28,335 bases of DNA from JAIEPT01 sp038217425 (GCA_038217425.1 JBBQPM010000084.1:1-28335), one strand, 5' to 3'. Shown: positions 7,415-14,327, counted from the first letter of the stretch. Notes: generated by a model not told the origin, from the sequence alone. Made by a program: numbers and translations.

Positions 7415-8659
7415 CTAAACGACACGGGTTTCCTGCTCGTTCCAGAAAAACCACAGCACCGCGAATGAAACCATCGGCAGCCAACCGATGAGCTTCAGGC
7501 CCAGGTCGTAGGAATGCTCCAGATCGACATAATTGCCGAACAGGGGATGGATGATGGCCAGGATCAGCCAGGGAACACTACAGAGGATACCGACGATTGT
7601 GCCCTGGCGCCGAACGCTGATTTCCTGCGTCAAGCTGAAGAAAAACGGGAACAAACCCAGACTGCCGCAACCGACGAGCAACAGCGTCGCCGGGAGGGCC
7701 CAACCGCCGGGCAAGGCAACCGCCAAGGTGGAGAGTGCAGTGAGGCAACTCGCGACGAAGTAAACGACGAGTCGGGCCCCGTGCCGGGAGAAGCCGCGCC
7801 GGTTGTACAGCCAGATGACGACCGCGCCGCCGGTCCACGCGCCGAGGTCGGCCGCCAGGTAATACCAGAACGAAAACTGCATCACCTCGGCCTGCGAATA
7901 GCCTCGGCCGAAATGCAGGAAGTTCTGCAGCCAGACGCGCAGCCAGTGCCAACAGACGTTGACGCTGATCGACACGACCAACAAGACCGCGAAACGGCGC
8001 GAGCGCAGAATTGGCCAAATGCTGCTTTCGTCCGGCGCGTTCACGGGGGACGGGGCGGGCTGGGCAAGTTGAGAGTACGTGGGACCGAAGAAAAACCAGA
8101 GCACAATCCACATCAAGCCGCTGGCGCCGATCACCTGGAACGCCAATCGCCAGCTTCCGGGCTCGTCGGTCATGAACCAGGGAACGATGATCGGCGTCAA
8201 CATGGCGCCGATCGCGCCTCCCGATTGCAACAGGCCGTTGCCCATCGGGCGTTCTTCGGGCCGAAGCACCTTTTGAATCACGCGAATGCCGCACGGCCAA
8301 TTGCCTGCCTCGAAAAATCCCAAGAGCGTTCGGCACACCACGAGTCCTAGGTAAGTCGACACGAGCCCCGTCGCGAAGCCCATGGCCGACCAGGCGAGCA
8401 GCACCAGCGGGAAAAACCAGCGCAAATTGAACCGGTCGGCGCCGATGCCCAAAACCGTCAGTCCCACGGCAAAAGCGAGACTAAAGCCGGTCTCGAGCCA
8501 GCCGTACATCTCGTTGTCGAGCTTAAGTTCCGTCATGATGCGTGGCGAGATCAACGTGAGCGCTTGCCGGTCGAGATAGTTGATGACCGTGGCCAGGAGC
8601 AGGAGTAGGCAAACGCCGTACGCCCAGACTCGGCTATGGTTGGTCGGCGGGGAACTCAT
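7415..8659 (-). CDS. MFS transporter, ACS (anion:cation symporter)-like
   Basis: 414 aa from the ATG at 8659, chosen because the first membrane helix then begins about ten residues in; an in-frame ATG at 8722 would add 21 residues and overlap an inverted repeat, and neither start has a convincing ribosome site. The sequence is an inner-membrane protein with about 12 hydrophobic segments. INYLDRQAL in helix 1, GADRFNLRW in the helix 2-3 loop, and FEAGNWPCGIRVI with GNGLLQSGGAIGAMLTPIIVPW in helices 4-5 are the pattern of the ACS family (hexuronate, glucarate and related organic-acid permeases). The substrate is unknown; with the sugar-related exported proteins nearby, a sugar acid is plausible. 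It converges on pabB with no obvious terminator in the 106-bp gap. Confidence 0.88.
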   Translation of the reverse strand: MSSPPTNHSRVWAYGVCLLLLLATVINYLDRQALTLISPRIMTELKLDNEMYGWLETGFSLAFAVGLTVLGIGADRFNLRWFFPLVLLAWSAMGFATGLVSTYLGLVVCRTLLGFFEAGNWPCGIRVIQKVLRPEERPMGNGLLQSGGAIGAMLTPIIVPWFMTDEPGSWRLAFQVIGASGLMWIVLWFFFGPTYSQLAQPAPSPVNAPDESSIWPILRSRRFAVLLVVSISVNVCWHWLRVWLQNFLHFGRGYSQAEVMQFSFWYYLAADLGAWTGGAVVIWLYNRRGFSRHGARLVVYFVASCLTALSTLAVALPGGWALPATLLLVGCGSLGLFPFFFSLTQEISVRRQGTIVGILCSVPWLILAIIHPLFGNYVDLEHSYDLGLKLIGWLPMVSFAVLWFFWNEQETRVV

Positions 8660-8720
8660 GATGCGCGCTCGCAATGGAAAGAGCCGAGTGTCGCATCCGG
8701 CGGAGAGAAATGCAAACGAC

Positions 8721-8765
8721 ATTCGTTTAGCGCTCGCAGAAAGCGGGAGCGAGCGCTAAACGAAT
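8721..8765. repeat. 17-bp perfect inverted repeat with 11-base loop
   Basis: ATTCGTTTAGCGCTCGC at 8721-8737 is exactly complementary to 8749-8765. It lies just after the stop of the 95-aa gene and upstream of the MFS gene, both on the minus strand. The following bases are only mildly T-rich, so it may be a mobile REP-like hairpin rather than a designed terminator. Confidence 0.8.
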
Positions 8766-8772
8766 GCAGGCG

Positions 8773-9060
8773 TTACGCGGCGAGCAGAAGCTTCTCGAGC
8801 TTGTCCATGGGATTGCCGACGGGCAGGGCGAGGTCGGATTGATGGATCCAGCGACCCGCGTCGGGGGCGCCGTGCCAGCGCTGCAGCGAAATCGTCTTGA
8901 CCTGCTTTTGCTCCTCGGCATCGAGGACTTCGAGGAACGCCTGGCGCAGACCGAGGCGGACCTGGGTGGACGAGCGGTGCAGGTAAAGGAGAAGATCGGG
9001 GCGATCTTCGAACACCGCGACGGCGCGCCAGCCTTGAGGTTTGGATTCGGTGAAGTACAT
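8773..9060 (-). CDS. Conserved-looking 95-aa protein of unknown function
   Basis: The ATG at 9060 is preceded by a strong AAGGAGG nine bases away, which decides this start over one 75 bases further up. The protein begins MYFTESKPQGWRAVAVFEDRP, has a central helix (RLGLRQAFLEVLDAEEQKQV), then KTISLQRWHGAPDAGRWIHQSDLALP and a short C-terminal helix. No signal peptide or membrane segment is seen, and I do not recognise a family. Overlapping open frames on both strands are long because of GC bias, but only this one has a proper ribosome site. It is divergent from the TlpA-like gene. Confidence 0.7.
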   Translation of the reverse strand: MYFTESKPQGWRAVAVFEDRPDLLLYLHRSSTQVRLGLRQAFLEVLDAEEQKQVKTISLQRWHGAPDAGRWIHQSDLALPVGNPMDKLEKLLLAA

Positions 9061-9196
9061 GGGTCTGACCCTCCTTGGCCATAGAGTGCGGGGGATGAAG
9101 AAACCCATGGTCCAGATTTCGCGTGTTTGGGTCAAGGCGGATTTGGCAAAATTCTTCGCCGAAATTCAATTTCGCGGCGTGCGGCTGCGAGACCGC

Positions 9197-9202
9197 TAGA
9201 AT
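9197..9202 (+). promoter_or_regulatory. TAGAAT -10-like element before the TlpA-like gene
   Basis: TAGAAT lies 37 bases before the ATG at 9240, which would give a leader of about 30 bases containing the AGGAG site. The context CTAGAATGA is identical to that before pabB. No clear -35 was found. Confidence 0.3.
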
Positions 9203-9239
9203 GAAAGCGTTCCCGTTGACGCAATTTCAGGAGAACGCT

Positions 9240-9797
9240 ATGACCCCAATCGACAAAAATTCCGCACGGAAGGGAAAGTCGATGCTCAAGTCCACTCTCA
9301 TTGGCGGTCAGATGCTCCTGGCAGTTGTGTTCGGCATGCCCGGTTGCAAGCGCGAGACCTCCGAAACGACGCCCAGCGGCGCCATCGCGCCCGAGATCGT
9401 CGGCCTCACCCTCGACGGCAAGGAAATGACCTTATCGCAGTATCGCGGCAAGGTCACCTTGCTCAGCTTCTGGTTTAGTACCTGTCGCCCTTGTGTGGCG
9501 GTGATGCCCGCGGAGAAAGCGCTCGCGGCAAAATACTCCGGTCGTCCGTTCCAAATCCTGGGCGTCAACGCCGATACCGACCGCGAAACTGGGCAGGAAG
9601 CCGCCGAAACGAAGCAACTCACCTGGCCTTCGTGGTACGACGAAGGGTCGATCATCGCCCAAAAATACGGCGTCACCGGTTACCCGACGTTCATCCTCGT
9701 CGATCACAAGGGCGTCATTCAGCTCGCCGGCAATCAGAACGTGCTGTCGTCGCCGCTCATCGAGAAACTGGTGAGCCAGGCGGAAGGCGGCAAATGA
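9240..9797 (+). CDS. TlpA-like thioredoxin-fold lipoprotein
   Basis: 185 aa from the ATG with AGGAG seven bases upstream; a second ATG at 9282, with AAGGGAAAG before it, would shorten it by 14 residues and give a more usual lipoprotein signal. The hydrophobic run ends in FGMPGC, a lipobox with Cys36. The rest is a peroxiredoxin/TlpA fold: PEIVGLTLDGKEMTLSQYRGKVTLLSFWFSTCRPC with the redox pair Cys82-Arg-Pro-Cys85, ILGVNAD, and the cis-proline loop GYPTFILVDHKGVI (Pro149). It is probably a membrane-anchored periplasmic thiol-disulfide reductase, for instance for cytochrome c maturation. Its stop overlaps the start of the methyltransferase gene. Confidence 0.9.
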   Translation: MTPIDKNSARKGKSMLKSTLIGGQMLLAVVFGMPGCKRETSETTPSGAIAPEIVGLTLDGKEMTLSQYRGKVTLLSFWFSTCRPCVAVMPAEKALAAKYSGRPFQILGVNADTDRETGQEAAETKQLTWPSWYDEGSIIAQKYGVTGYPTFILVDHKGVIQLAGNQNVLSSPLIEKLVSQAEGGK

Positions 9798-10462
9798 CGC
9801 TTTCGCGCGTGCTCGAATCGGAAGTGATGGATTCGCCCGAGGAGGCTCGGGACTACGATTCCATGGACCATTCCCACGTCAATGCACTCTTCGCCGCCGA
9901 CTTCCTGGAGCGCTGGGACGGCACGGGGACGATTCTCGACGTCGGCGCCGGCACCGCTCAGATTCCCATCGCCCTCTGTGCACGTCACCCGCAGGCCGAG
10001 ATTTTGGCCATCGACGCGTCTCAGGAAATGCTGATCTTGGGACGCGCCAACGTCCTTCGGGCCGGTTTCGCCGAACGTATCGCTCTCGAGGCGTGCGATG
10101 CCAAACGACTGCCGCTGGTCGACGACGCGTTTGGCGCCGTCATCTCCAACAGCATCGTCCACCACATTCCCGAGCCGAGCCGGGTTCTGCGCGAGATGTG
10201 CCGGGTGCTTCGACCGGGCGGCCTGCTCCTGGTCCGCGATCTTCATCGCCCCCAGGACGACGCCGAGGTCGAGCGACTCGTGACGACTTACGCCGCGGAC
10301 GCCACCCCGCGCCAGCGCGCCCTATTCGACGCCTCCTTGCGTGCGGCGCTGACGCTGACCGAGGTCCGCCAGCTGGTCGTGGAGCTGGGTTGGCCCGCGG
10401 ATTCCGTGCAACTCACGAGCGACCGTCACTGGACCTGGACGGGGCGAAAAATTCACGTGTGA
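9794..10462 (+). CDS. Class I SAM-dependent methyltransferase
   Basis: 222 aa, overlapping the TlpA-like stop by ATGA, so translation is coupled. The Rossmann SAM-binding motif is ILDVGAGTAQIPI (47-59), the acidic residue closing strand 2 is in ILAIDAS (Asp74), and SNSIVHHIPEPSRVLREMCRVLRPGGLLLVRDL (118-150) is the UbiE/Methyltransf_11 signature. An N-terminal segment (EARDYDSMDHSHVN) resembles the substrate-lid region of that group. The substrate is not evident. The pairing with a periplasmic redox lipoprotein is odd, because this enzyme has no export signal and should be cytoplasmic. Confidence 0.88.
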   Translation: MTLSRVLESEVMDSPEEARDYDSMDHSHVNALFAADFLERWDGTGTILDVGAGTAQIPIALCARHPQAEILAIDASQEMLILGRANVLRAGFAERIALEACDAKRLPLVDDAFGAVISNSIVHHIPEPSRVLREMCRVLRPGGLLLVRDLHRPQDDAEVERLVTTYAADATPRQRALFDASLRAALTLTEVRQLVVELGWPADSVQLTSDRHWTWTGRKIHV

Positions 10463-10497
10463 GCATTCGTTCACGCGTTAAGAATAATGGTTTTTGC

Positions 10498-10526
10498 TTG
10501 ACATTACCCCATGCCCTTATTACACT
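10498..10526 (+). promoter_or_regulatory. Sigma-70-type promoter of the HU gene
   Basis: A perfect TTGACA (10498-10503), an exact 17-bp spacer and TACACT (10521-10526, 4 of 6 matches). Transcription would begin near 10533, giving a leader of about 40 bases that contains GGGAG before the GTG start. Confidence 0.75.
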
Positions 10527-10572
10527 TATTACTACAAGAGAAGTTGCCATTTCTAGTAGGGAGACACGGACC

Positions 10573-10932
10573 GTGACCAAAAAAGAAATCGTGAAGCGAA
10601 TTTCGGAAGAACTCGGACTGACTCAGCTCAAGACCAAAGAAATTGTGCAAAAGACCTTCGACGCCATTGTGGAAACCCTCCTCAGCGAACGACGAATCGA
10701 ACTGCGAAACTTCGGCGTCTTCGAAGTGAAACGCCGCAAGGCGCGCAAGGCGCGCAACCCGCGCACCGGCGATCGCGTCGAAGTCGAGCCCAAGAACGTG
10801 GTCGTGTTCAAGGCCGGCAAGGAGATGGAAGAACGCGTCCGAAAGCTCGAAATGCACGAAAAAGGTAAACAAATGGTCATGGCCGGCGCCCCGGCGGATG
10901 ACGACGAAGACGAGGATGACGACGATCTATAA
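10573..10932 (+). CDS. HU/IHF-family DNA-binding protein with acidic C-terminal tail
   Basis: 119 aa starting at GTG with GGGAG ten bases upstream. Residues 1-92 are a full HU fold: TKKEIVKRISEELGLTQLKTKEIVQ, the RIELRNFGVFEVKRRKARKARNP core and beta-arm with the intercalating Pro63 in RNPRTG, and VVVFKAGKEMEERV. It would bend and compact DNA in the nucleoid. Canonical HU has about 90 residues; the extra 27 or so end in a run of ten Asp/Glu residues (109-118) before a final Leu. The gene stands alone between its own strong promoter and a perfect terminator, as expected for an abundant structural protein. Confidence 0.93.
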   Translation: MTKKEIVKRISEELGLTQLKTKEIVQKTFDAIVETLLSERRIELRNFGVFEVKRRKARKARNPRTGDRVEVEPKNVVVFKAGKEMEERVRKLEMHEKGKQMVMAGAPADDDEDEDDDDL

Positions 10933-10955
10933 TGGTCAGCCGTTCAGATGCAATC

Positions 10956-10986
10956 AGTCCCGGGAGCCTCCTCCCGGGACTTTTTT
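10956..10986 (+). terminator. Intrinsic terminator of the HU gene
   Basis: A 10-bp perfect stem AGTCCCGGGA / TCCCGGGACT with a six-base loop, followed by six T (10981-10986, the first T also paired). It begins 23 bases after the HU stop codon. Confidence 0.93.
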
Positions 10987-11017
10987 CGTTAAAATCGGCA
11001 CAGCCGTCAAACTTTCC

Positions 11018-11046
11018 TCAAGTTGCCAGACGCGACCGGCCGATAA
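11018..11046 (+). promoter_or_regulatory. FliA/sigma-28-like promoter before the twin lipoproteins
   Basis: TCAAGTTG (11018-11025) and GCCGATAA (11039-11046) are separated by 13 bases. GCCGATAA matches the -10 element known for FliA-type sigma factors exactly; the -35 resembles TAAAGTTT, but the spacer is two bases longer than the enteric 11. A start near 11053 leaves a 35-base leader with AAGGA before the first lipoprotein ATG. Confidence 0.45.
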
Positions 11047-11087
11047 AGTCTGCGACAGGGGTTATTGTCGCCGGGAAGGAATCTGCC

Positions 11088-11309
11088 ATGCGGTACCTGA
11101 AACGCTTACTCATCGTCGGCTGCATCTGCCTGTCGGCGCCCGGCTGTCTCATCAATATGTACAACTCGGACCCGGTGCGCCGGACCAACCAGCTCCTGGT
11201 CGTCTCCGAGAACCTCAGGCAGATTCAGGACGAATGGGAACGCTTCTGGTTCCTCGATCAGCCGTCGCATCTCACCTACCAACGCATCCACGGCGGTATC
11301 GGGCCATGA
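11088..11309 (+). CDS. Small lipoprotein 1 with SHLTYQRIHGGIGP tail
   Basis: 73 aa; ATG with AAGGA seven bases upstream. The signal MRYLKRLLIVGCICLSAPGC carries a lipobox at Cys20. The mature part is about 53 residues: CLINMYNSDPVRRTNQLLVVSENLRQIQDEWERFWFLDQPSHLTYQRIHGGIGP, with an amphipathic helix followed by an aromatic WERFWF patch. I recall similar tiny lipoproteins in other planctomycetes, but no function. Its stop overlaps the next gene by ATGA, so the two are co-translated. Confidence 0.85.
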   Translation: MRYLKRLLIVGCICLSAPGCLINMYNSDPVRRTNQLLVVSENLRQIQDEWERFWFLDQPSHLTYQRIHGGIGP

Positions 11310-11560
11310 TATTCCGCGTAATGCTAATAGCCGCCGTCATTTGCGTCAGTGCGGGCTGCGTGCCGGCGCAAAGGACCGTCGCGCCCGCGCCGGAACCCAA
11401 TCTCGAAGAGATGTTCCGCCGAGCCGCGAATCCGCTGCCTAATGTCAAGGCTCAGACGAGTATCAATACGTCGCCTGTGCTCAGCAACGGCAGCGGCCTC
11501 GTTGAGGAGCCGGCGTCACATACGACCTACAAGCGCATTCACGGGAGCATCGGACCGTGA
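11306..11560 (+). CDS. Small lipoprotein 2 with SHTTYKRIHGSIGP tail
   Basis: 84 aa; its ATG overlaps the TGA of lipoprotein 1. The signal MIFRVMLIAAVICVSAGC gives a lipobox at Cys18. The mature part has a proline/alanine linker, a short helix (PNLEEMFRRAANPL), a flexible Ser/Asn/Thr-rich stretch, and a C-terminus nearly identical to that of lipoprotein 1 although the rest is not alike. The shared tail suggests the pair bind the same partner or each other at the cell envelope. It ends three bases before a convergent gene. Confidence 0.85.
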   Translation: MIFRVMLIAAVICVSAGCVPAQRTVAPAPEPNLEEMFRRAANPLPNVKAQTSINTSPVLSNGSGLVEEPASHTTYKRIHGSIGP

Positions 11561-11563
11561 GGT

Positions 11564-12676
11564 CTACCGATCGCGCGGCTGCTGAGCCACCAGGCTTTGC
11601 ACGAACATCCGGTCGAGCGTCAGCCGTAACTGAACGAACGGGCCGTTCTCCGCGATCTTGAGGTCCGCGAGCTTCGACTCGGCCCCGTCGACCAGCACTC
11701 GGCCATCCTTTGCCAGCGTGAACGTCTTCTCCTCGCGGTCCTCCCGGCTCTTCGCGGTTAGAACCGTCACCGTCCCCTTGTCGGCGTCGATCGCCTTGAG
11801 TATGCCGACGACCGTGCCCCCTTCGATGCGAACCATCATCGCAAAGTGTTGCTCCATCGACAGTTTCGCCTGCACCGTGGCTCCCTCAGCCACGTCCTCC
11901 AGCTTGGCGGCTTTCAGCGACAGACGCCGACCTTTGCCGTCGTCCAGCAAGATCGTCGCGTCATTCGAAACGCTCACGACCTGTTCCGCTTCGCCTTCCG
12001 GCGAACGAACCAGAATCGTCAGCGCCTTCTTCTTGAGATCGACCGACTTGATCGTGCCGGAAAGCGAAGGCCCCTCGGCGACGACGGCGTGAATCTGCTT
12101 CTTGTCGATCGAGAGGACGGCCATCACGTAGGCGCCCCGCGCCAGTTCGCCGAGCTTCACTTCGCGGATCGAAAAACGCTTGCCCCGGCCGTCATCGACC
12201 GCGATCTCCGCATCCGTAGCGACGGCATAGGATCTCTCATCCGCCGCCCCATCCCGGCCACCGGTGGTCAGCGTTAGCGTCTTCTTCTCCGCGTCGATTT
12301 CCTTGATCTTCGCCCTGACGACGGGCAACTCCAGGCCGATGCTCTCGACTAATTTTTGATCCTTGCTCAGCGAAAGGCCGACGCGCGTCCCCTCCACGAG
12401 GTCCGTGAGCTTGCCTTCCTTGAGTGCCCCGACGCGCCCGGGACCGGCGCCGATCGCAATCTCGACGTTCTTCGCCAGCGTGAAGGTCTTCTCCGCATCC
12501 GCGGCTCCACGCCCTTCGCCGACCCCGAGAACCAGGCTGTTCGCCTTGATGTCCAGCAACTTGACGACGCCACGAACTTCCGGCACCCCGGTTCGAAATC
12601 CCTCGCGGAACTGCGCGCTGGCGGGATCGGGGATCAAAGCGGTCAGACAGCCGACCATCAGGTACCGTAGATTCAT
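11564..12676 (-). CDS. Exported protein of four ~85-aa beta repeats (DUF5666-like)
   Basis: 370 aa; ATG with AGGAG. A signal peptide covers about 1-21 (ending DPASAQ). Four tandem repeats follow at about 35-118, 120-203, 205-287 and 289-364. Each runs: (G/A)xIKxIDxxKKTLTL, an E/D-rich loop, a strand such as ERSYAVATDAEIAVDDGRGKR, then KLxDLxEGxxVxxxLSxDxK. The pattern resembles DUF5666-type small beta domains, in which a value and its attribute alternate; their role is unknown. Minus-strand TATAAT at 12719-12714 sits 37 bases before the ATG. The gene meets the lipoprotein pair tail to tail. Confidence 0.8.
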   Translation of the reverse strand: MNLRYLMVGCLTALIPDPASAQFREGFRTGVPEVRGVVKLLDIKANSLVLGVGEGRGAADAEKTFTLAKNVEIAIGAGPGRVGALKEGKLTDLVEGTRVGLSLSKDQKLVESIGLELPVVRAKIKEIDAEKKTLTLTTGGRDGAADERSYAVATDAEIAVDDGRGKRFSIREVKLGELARGAYVMAVLSIDKKQIHAVVAEGPSLSGTIKSVDLKKKALTILVRSPEGEAEQVVSVSNDATILLDDGKGRRLSLKAAKLEDVAEGATVQAKLSMEQHFAMMVRIEGGTVVGILKAIDADKGTVTVLTAKSREDREEKTFTLAKDGRVLVDGAESKLADLKIAENGPFVQLRLTLDRMFVQSLVAQQPRDR

Positions 12677-12713
12677 GGCAACACTCCTGAAATGGAACGT
12701 GAGGGGTGTTGAG

Positions 12714-12719
12714 ATTATA
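12714..12719 (-). promoter_or_regulatory. Perfect TATAAT -10 element for the four-repeat protein
   Basis: On the minus strand CCCTATAATCTC lies 37 bases before the ATG, leaving room for a leader of about 30 bases with the AGGAG site. No recognisable -35 is present at 16-18 bases upstream, so it may need an activator. Confidence 0.4.
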
Positions 12720-12792
12720 GGGCTTTCGTCGAACCCTCGCTACGGAGCGGCGATCCTCAAAGCGAGACCTCCCGCGGTCCACAGTGAGTCAA

Positions 12793-12864
12793 AGAGCCGC
12801 GACCGCCAGGGAGCGGCTTGAAGCTCCCTGGCTCGTAAAGCCGCTCCCTGGCGGTCGCGGCTCT
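12793..12864. repeat. 27-bp perfect hairpin between two minus-strand genes
   Basis: The arm at 12793-12819 (AGAGCCGCGACCGCCAGGGA...) is exactly complementary to 12838-12864, with an 18-base loop that contains another CTCCCTGG unit. It starts 34 bases beyond the stop of the sigma-54 activator gene. No T-run follows on the minus strand, so it looks more like an interspersed palindromic repeat than a classical terminator, though it could still block transcription or stabilise the 3' end. Confidence 0.85.
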
Positions 12865-12898
12865 GGTAGCAATATTCCCCGCGTGCGGCTAAACGAGA

Positions 12899-14266
12899 TC
12901 AGTCGCCGTTGGACATGAGGCCGTACTTCTTCATCTTCTTGTAGAGCGTCACCCGGCTGATGCCGAGCGAATCGGCGGCGCGCGTGCGGCTGTAGCCGTT
13001 TGTCATCAGCGCTCGCTGGATCACGTTGCGCTCGATCTGATCGCGCTGATGATGCAGCGATTCTCCCGCGGTCGTCGTCGGACTCGACGCCATCGGCGTC
13101 AATTCCTGGACCACCGGCGGCAAATGGTGCGGCATCAGCTGCGGGCCGTTGCTCACTAATACCGCGTGCTGCACGACGTTCTCGAGCTGGCGAATGTTGC
13201 CCGGCCAGGAAAAGGCTTCGAGCGTCGACAGCGTTTCCGGATGAATGTGAAAGAGATCCTTGTTGAACTTGCGATTGAAACGCGAGGCCATGCCCCGGGC
13301 CAACGGCGCGATGTCCTGAATGCGCTCGCGAAGCGGCGGCAGATGAAACGACATCACGTTCAGGCGGAAGTAGAGGTCGGGCCGAAACTTCGACTTGGCG
13401 ACCGCTTGTTCGAGATCGATATTGCTGGCCACGATGAGCCGGGCCTGGCTCTTGAGCGTCTCGACGCCGCCGACCGGTTCGAACTCGCCCGTCTCGATTA
13501 CCCGGAGCAGCGTCGCTTGTTGTTCCAGCGGCAGGGTGTCGATCTCGTCGAGAAGCAGGGTGCCGTCGCCGACCGCGGCGAACTTGCCGAGCTTGGGCCG
13601 ATCCGCGCCGGTAAATGCTCCTTTGACGTGCCCGAAGAATTCGCTCTCGATGAGATTCGCGGAGATGGCGCCGCACGGCACGGCCTGGAATTTTTGATGC
13701 CGGCGCGGCGAATGATCGTGCAGCAGCCGGGCGAGGTACGTCTTCCCTGTACCGGTCTCGCCGTTGAGCAGCACGGTGACGTCGTGCGCCGCGGCCAAAG
13801 CGATGCGCTCGACCAACGGCAAGAGCGAGGGCGTCCACGCGAGCAGGCGCCGGGCGAGCAGATCTTCCAGCGATTCGCGGTGAGGCGCCTGATAGTTTTG
13901 CGCCGGGCTCCCCGAGGCGAGAACCTGTTTCAGGGCATTCGTCCCGTCCGGCCAGCGTAGGTGTTTATGAAGGTAGGTTTCCAGAATCCGCAACGGCGAT
14001 TCCGGGCCGCAGGCGTCGATCAGCACGACCTTGGGCGGCAAGCGCTGGAGGTGAATGTCCTGCACGAGCCGCAGCGCTTCTTGGCCGTCTTGCCCGCCGG
14101 TGACGCCCAGGAGGAGGAAGCCGTCGGAATTGCCGTCGAGATGTTCGCGGATGCCGCCGAACGATTCGCAAAACGGCGCGGCCCGACCTTGTTCTTGAAA
14201 GAAACCAAGCACCGATTGCGTCAGGTGTTTGTCATCGGCCACCAAAGCGATGCGACTGCCGACCAT
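12899..14266 (-). CDS. Sigma-54-dependent activator with degenerate receiver domain
   Basis: 455 aa; ATG with GAAGGG upstream. The AAA+ central domain (about 145-385) has Walker A GETGTGKT (169-176), the sigma-54-contacting loop GAFTGA (216-221), Walker B LLLDEID (237-243), and WPGNIRQLENV (354-364). A Fis-type helix-turn-helix closes the protein (about 410-447, NGYSRTRAADSLGISRVTLYKKMKKYG). The N-terminal 120 residues look like a receiver fold (RIALVADDKHLTQSVLGFF, KVVLIDACG), but the phosphorylated aspartate position reads LLLGV, with Gly54. It would therefore activate sigma-54 promoters without ordinary two-component phosphorylation. No partner kinase is adjacent, and no sigma-54 promoter was recognised in the window. 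Confidence 0.92.
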   Translation of the reverse strand: MVGSRIALVADDKHLTQSVLGFFQEQGRAAPFCESFGGIREHLDGNSDGFLLLGVTGGQDGQEALRLVQDIHLQRLPPKVVLIDACGPESPLRILETYLHKHLRWPDGTNALKQVLASGSPAQNYQAPHRESLEDLLARRLLAWTPSLLPLVERIALAAAHDVTVLLNGETGTGKTYLARLLHDHSPRRHQKFQAVPCGAISANLIESEFFGHVKGAFTGADRPKLGKFAAVGDGTLLLDEIDTLPLEQQATLLRVIETGEFEPVGGVETLKSQARLIVASNIDLEQAVAKSKFRPDLYFRLNVMSFHLPPLRERIQDIAPLARGMASRFNRKFNKDLFHIHPETLSTLEAFSWPGNIRQLENVVQHAVLVSNGPQLMPHHLPPVVQELTPMASSPTTTAGESLHHQRDQIERNVIQRALMTNGYSRTRAADSLGISRVTLYKKMKKYGLMSNGD

Positions 14267-14327
14267 GATCCGCCCTTCGCGACGAAAGCGCGCTCAGAAA
14301 GCTTAACGCTGTAAAGAAAGCTGAACA

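Noticed and set aside
7514..8350. Plus-strand open frame of 278 codons opposite the MFS gene
   Set aside because: Glu/Gln/Arg-rich shadow of membrane helices in the real gene; no ribosome site.
9139..9156. TTGGCAAAATTCTTCGCC considered as a sigma-54 promoter for the TlpA-like gene
   Set aside because: The GG and GC elements are 11 bases apart instead of 10, and the -12 TTGC core is missing.
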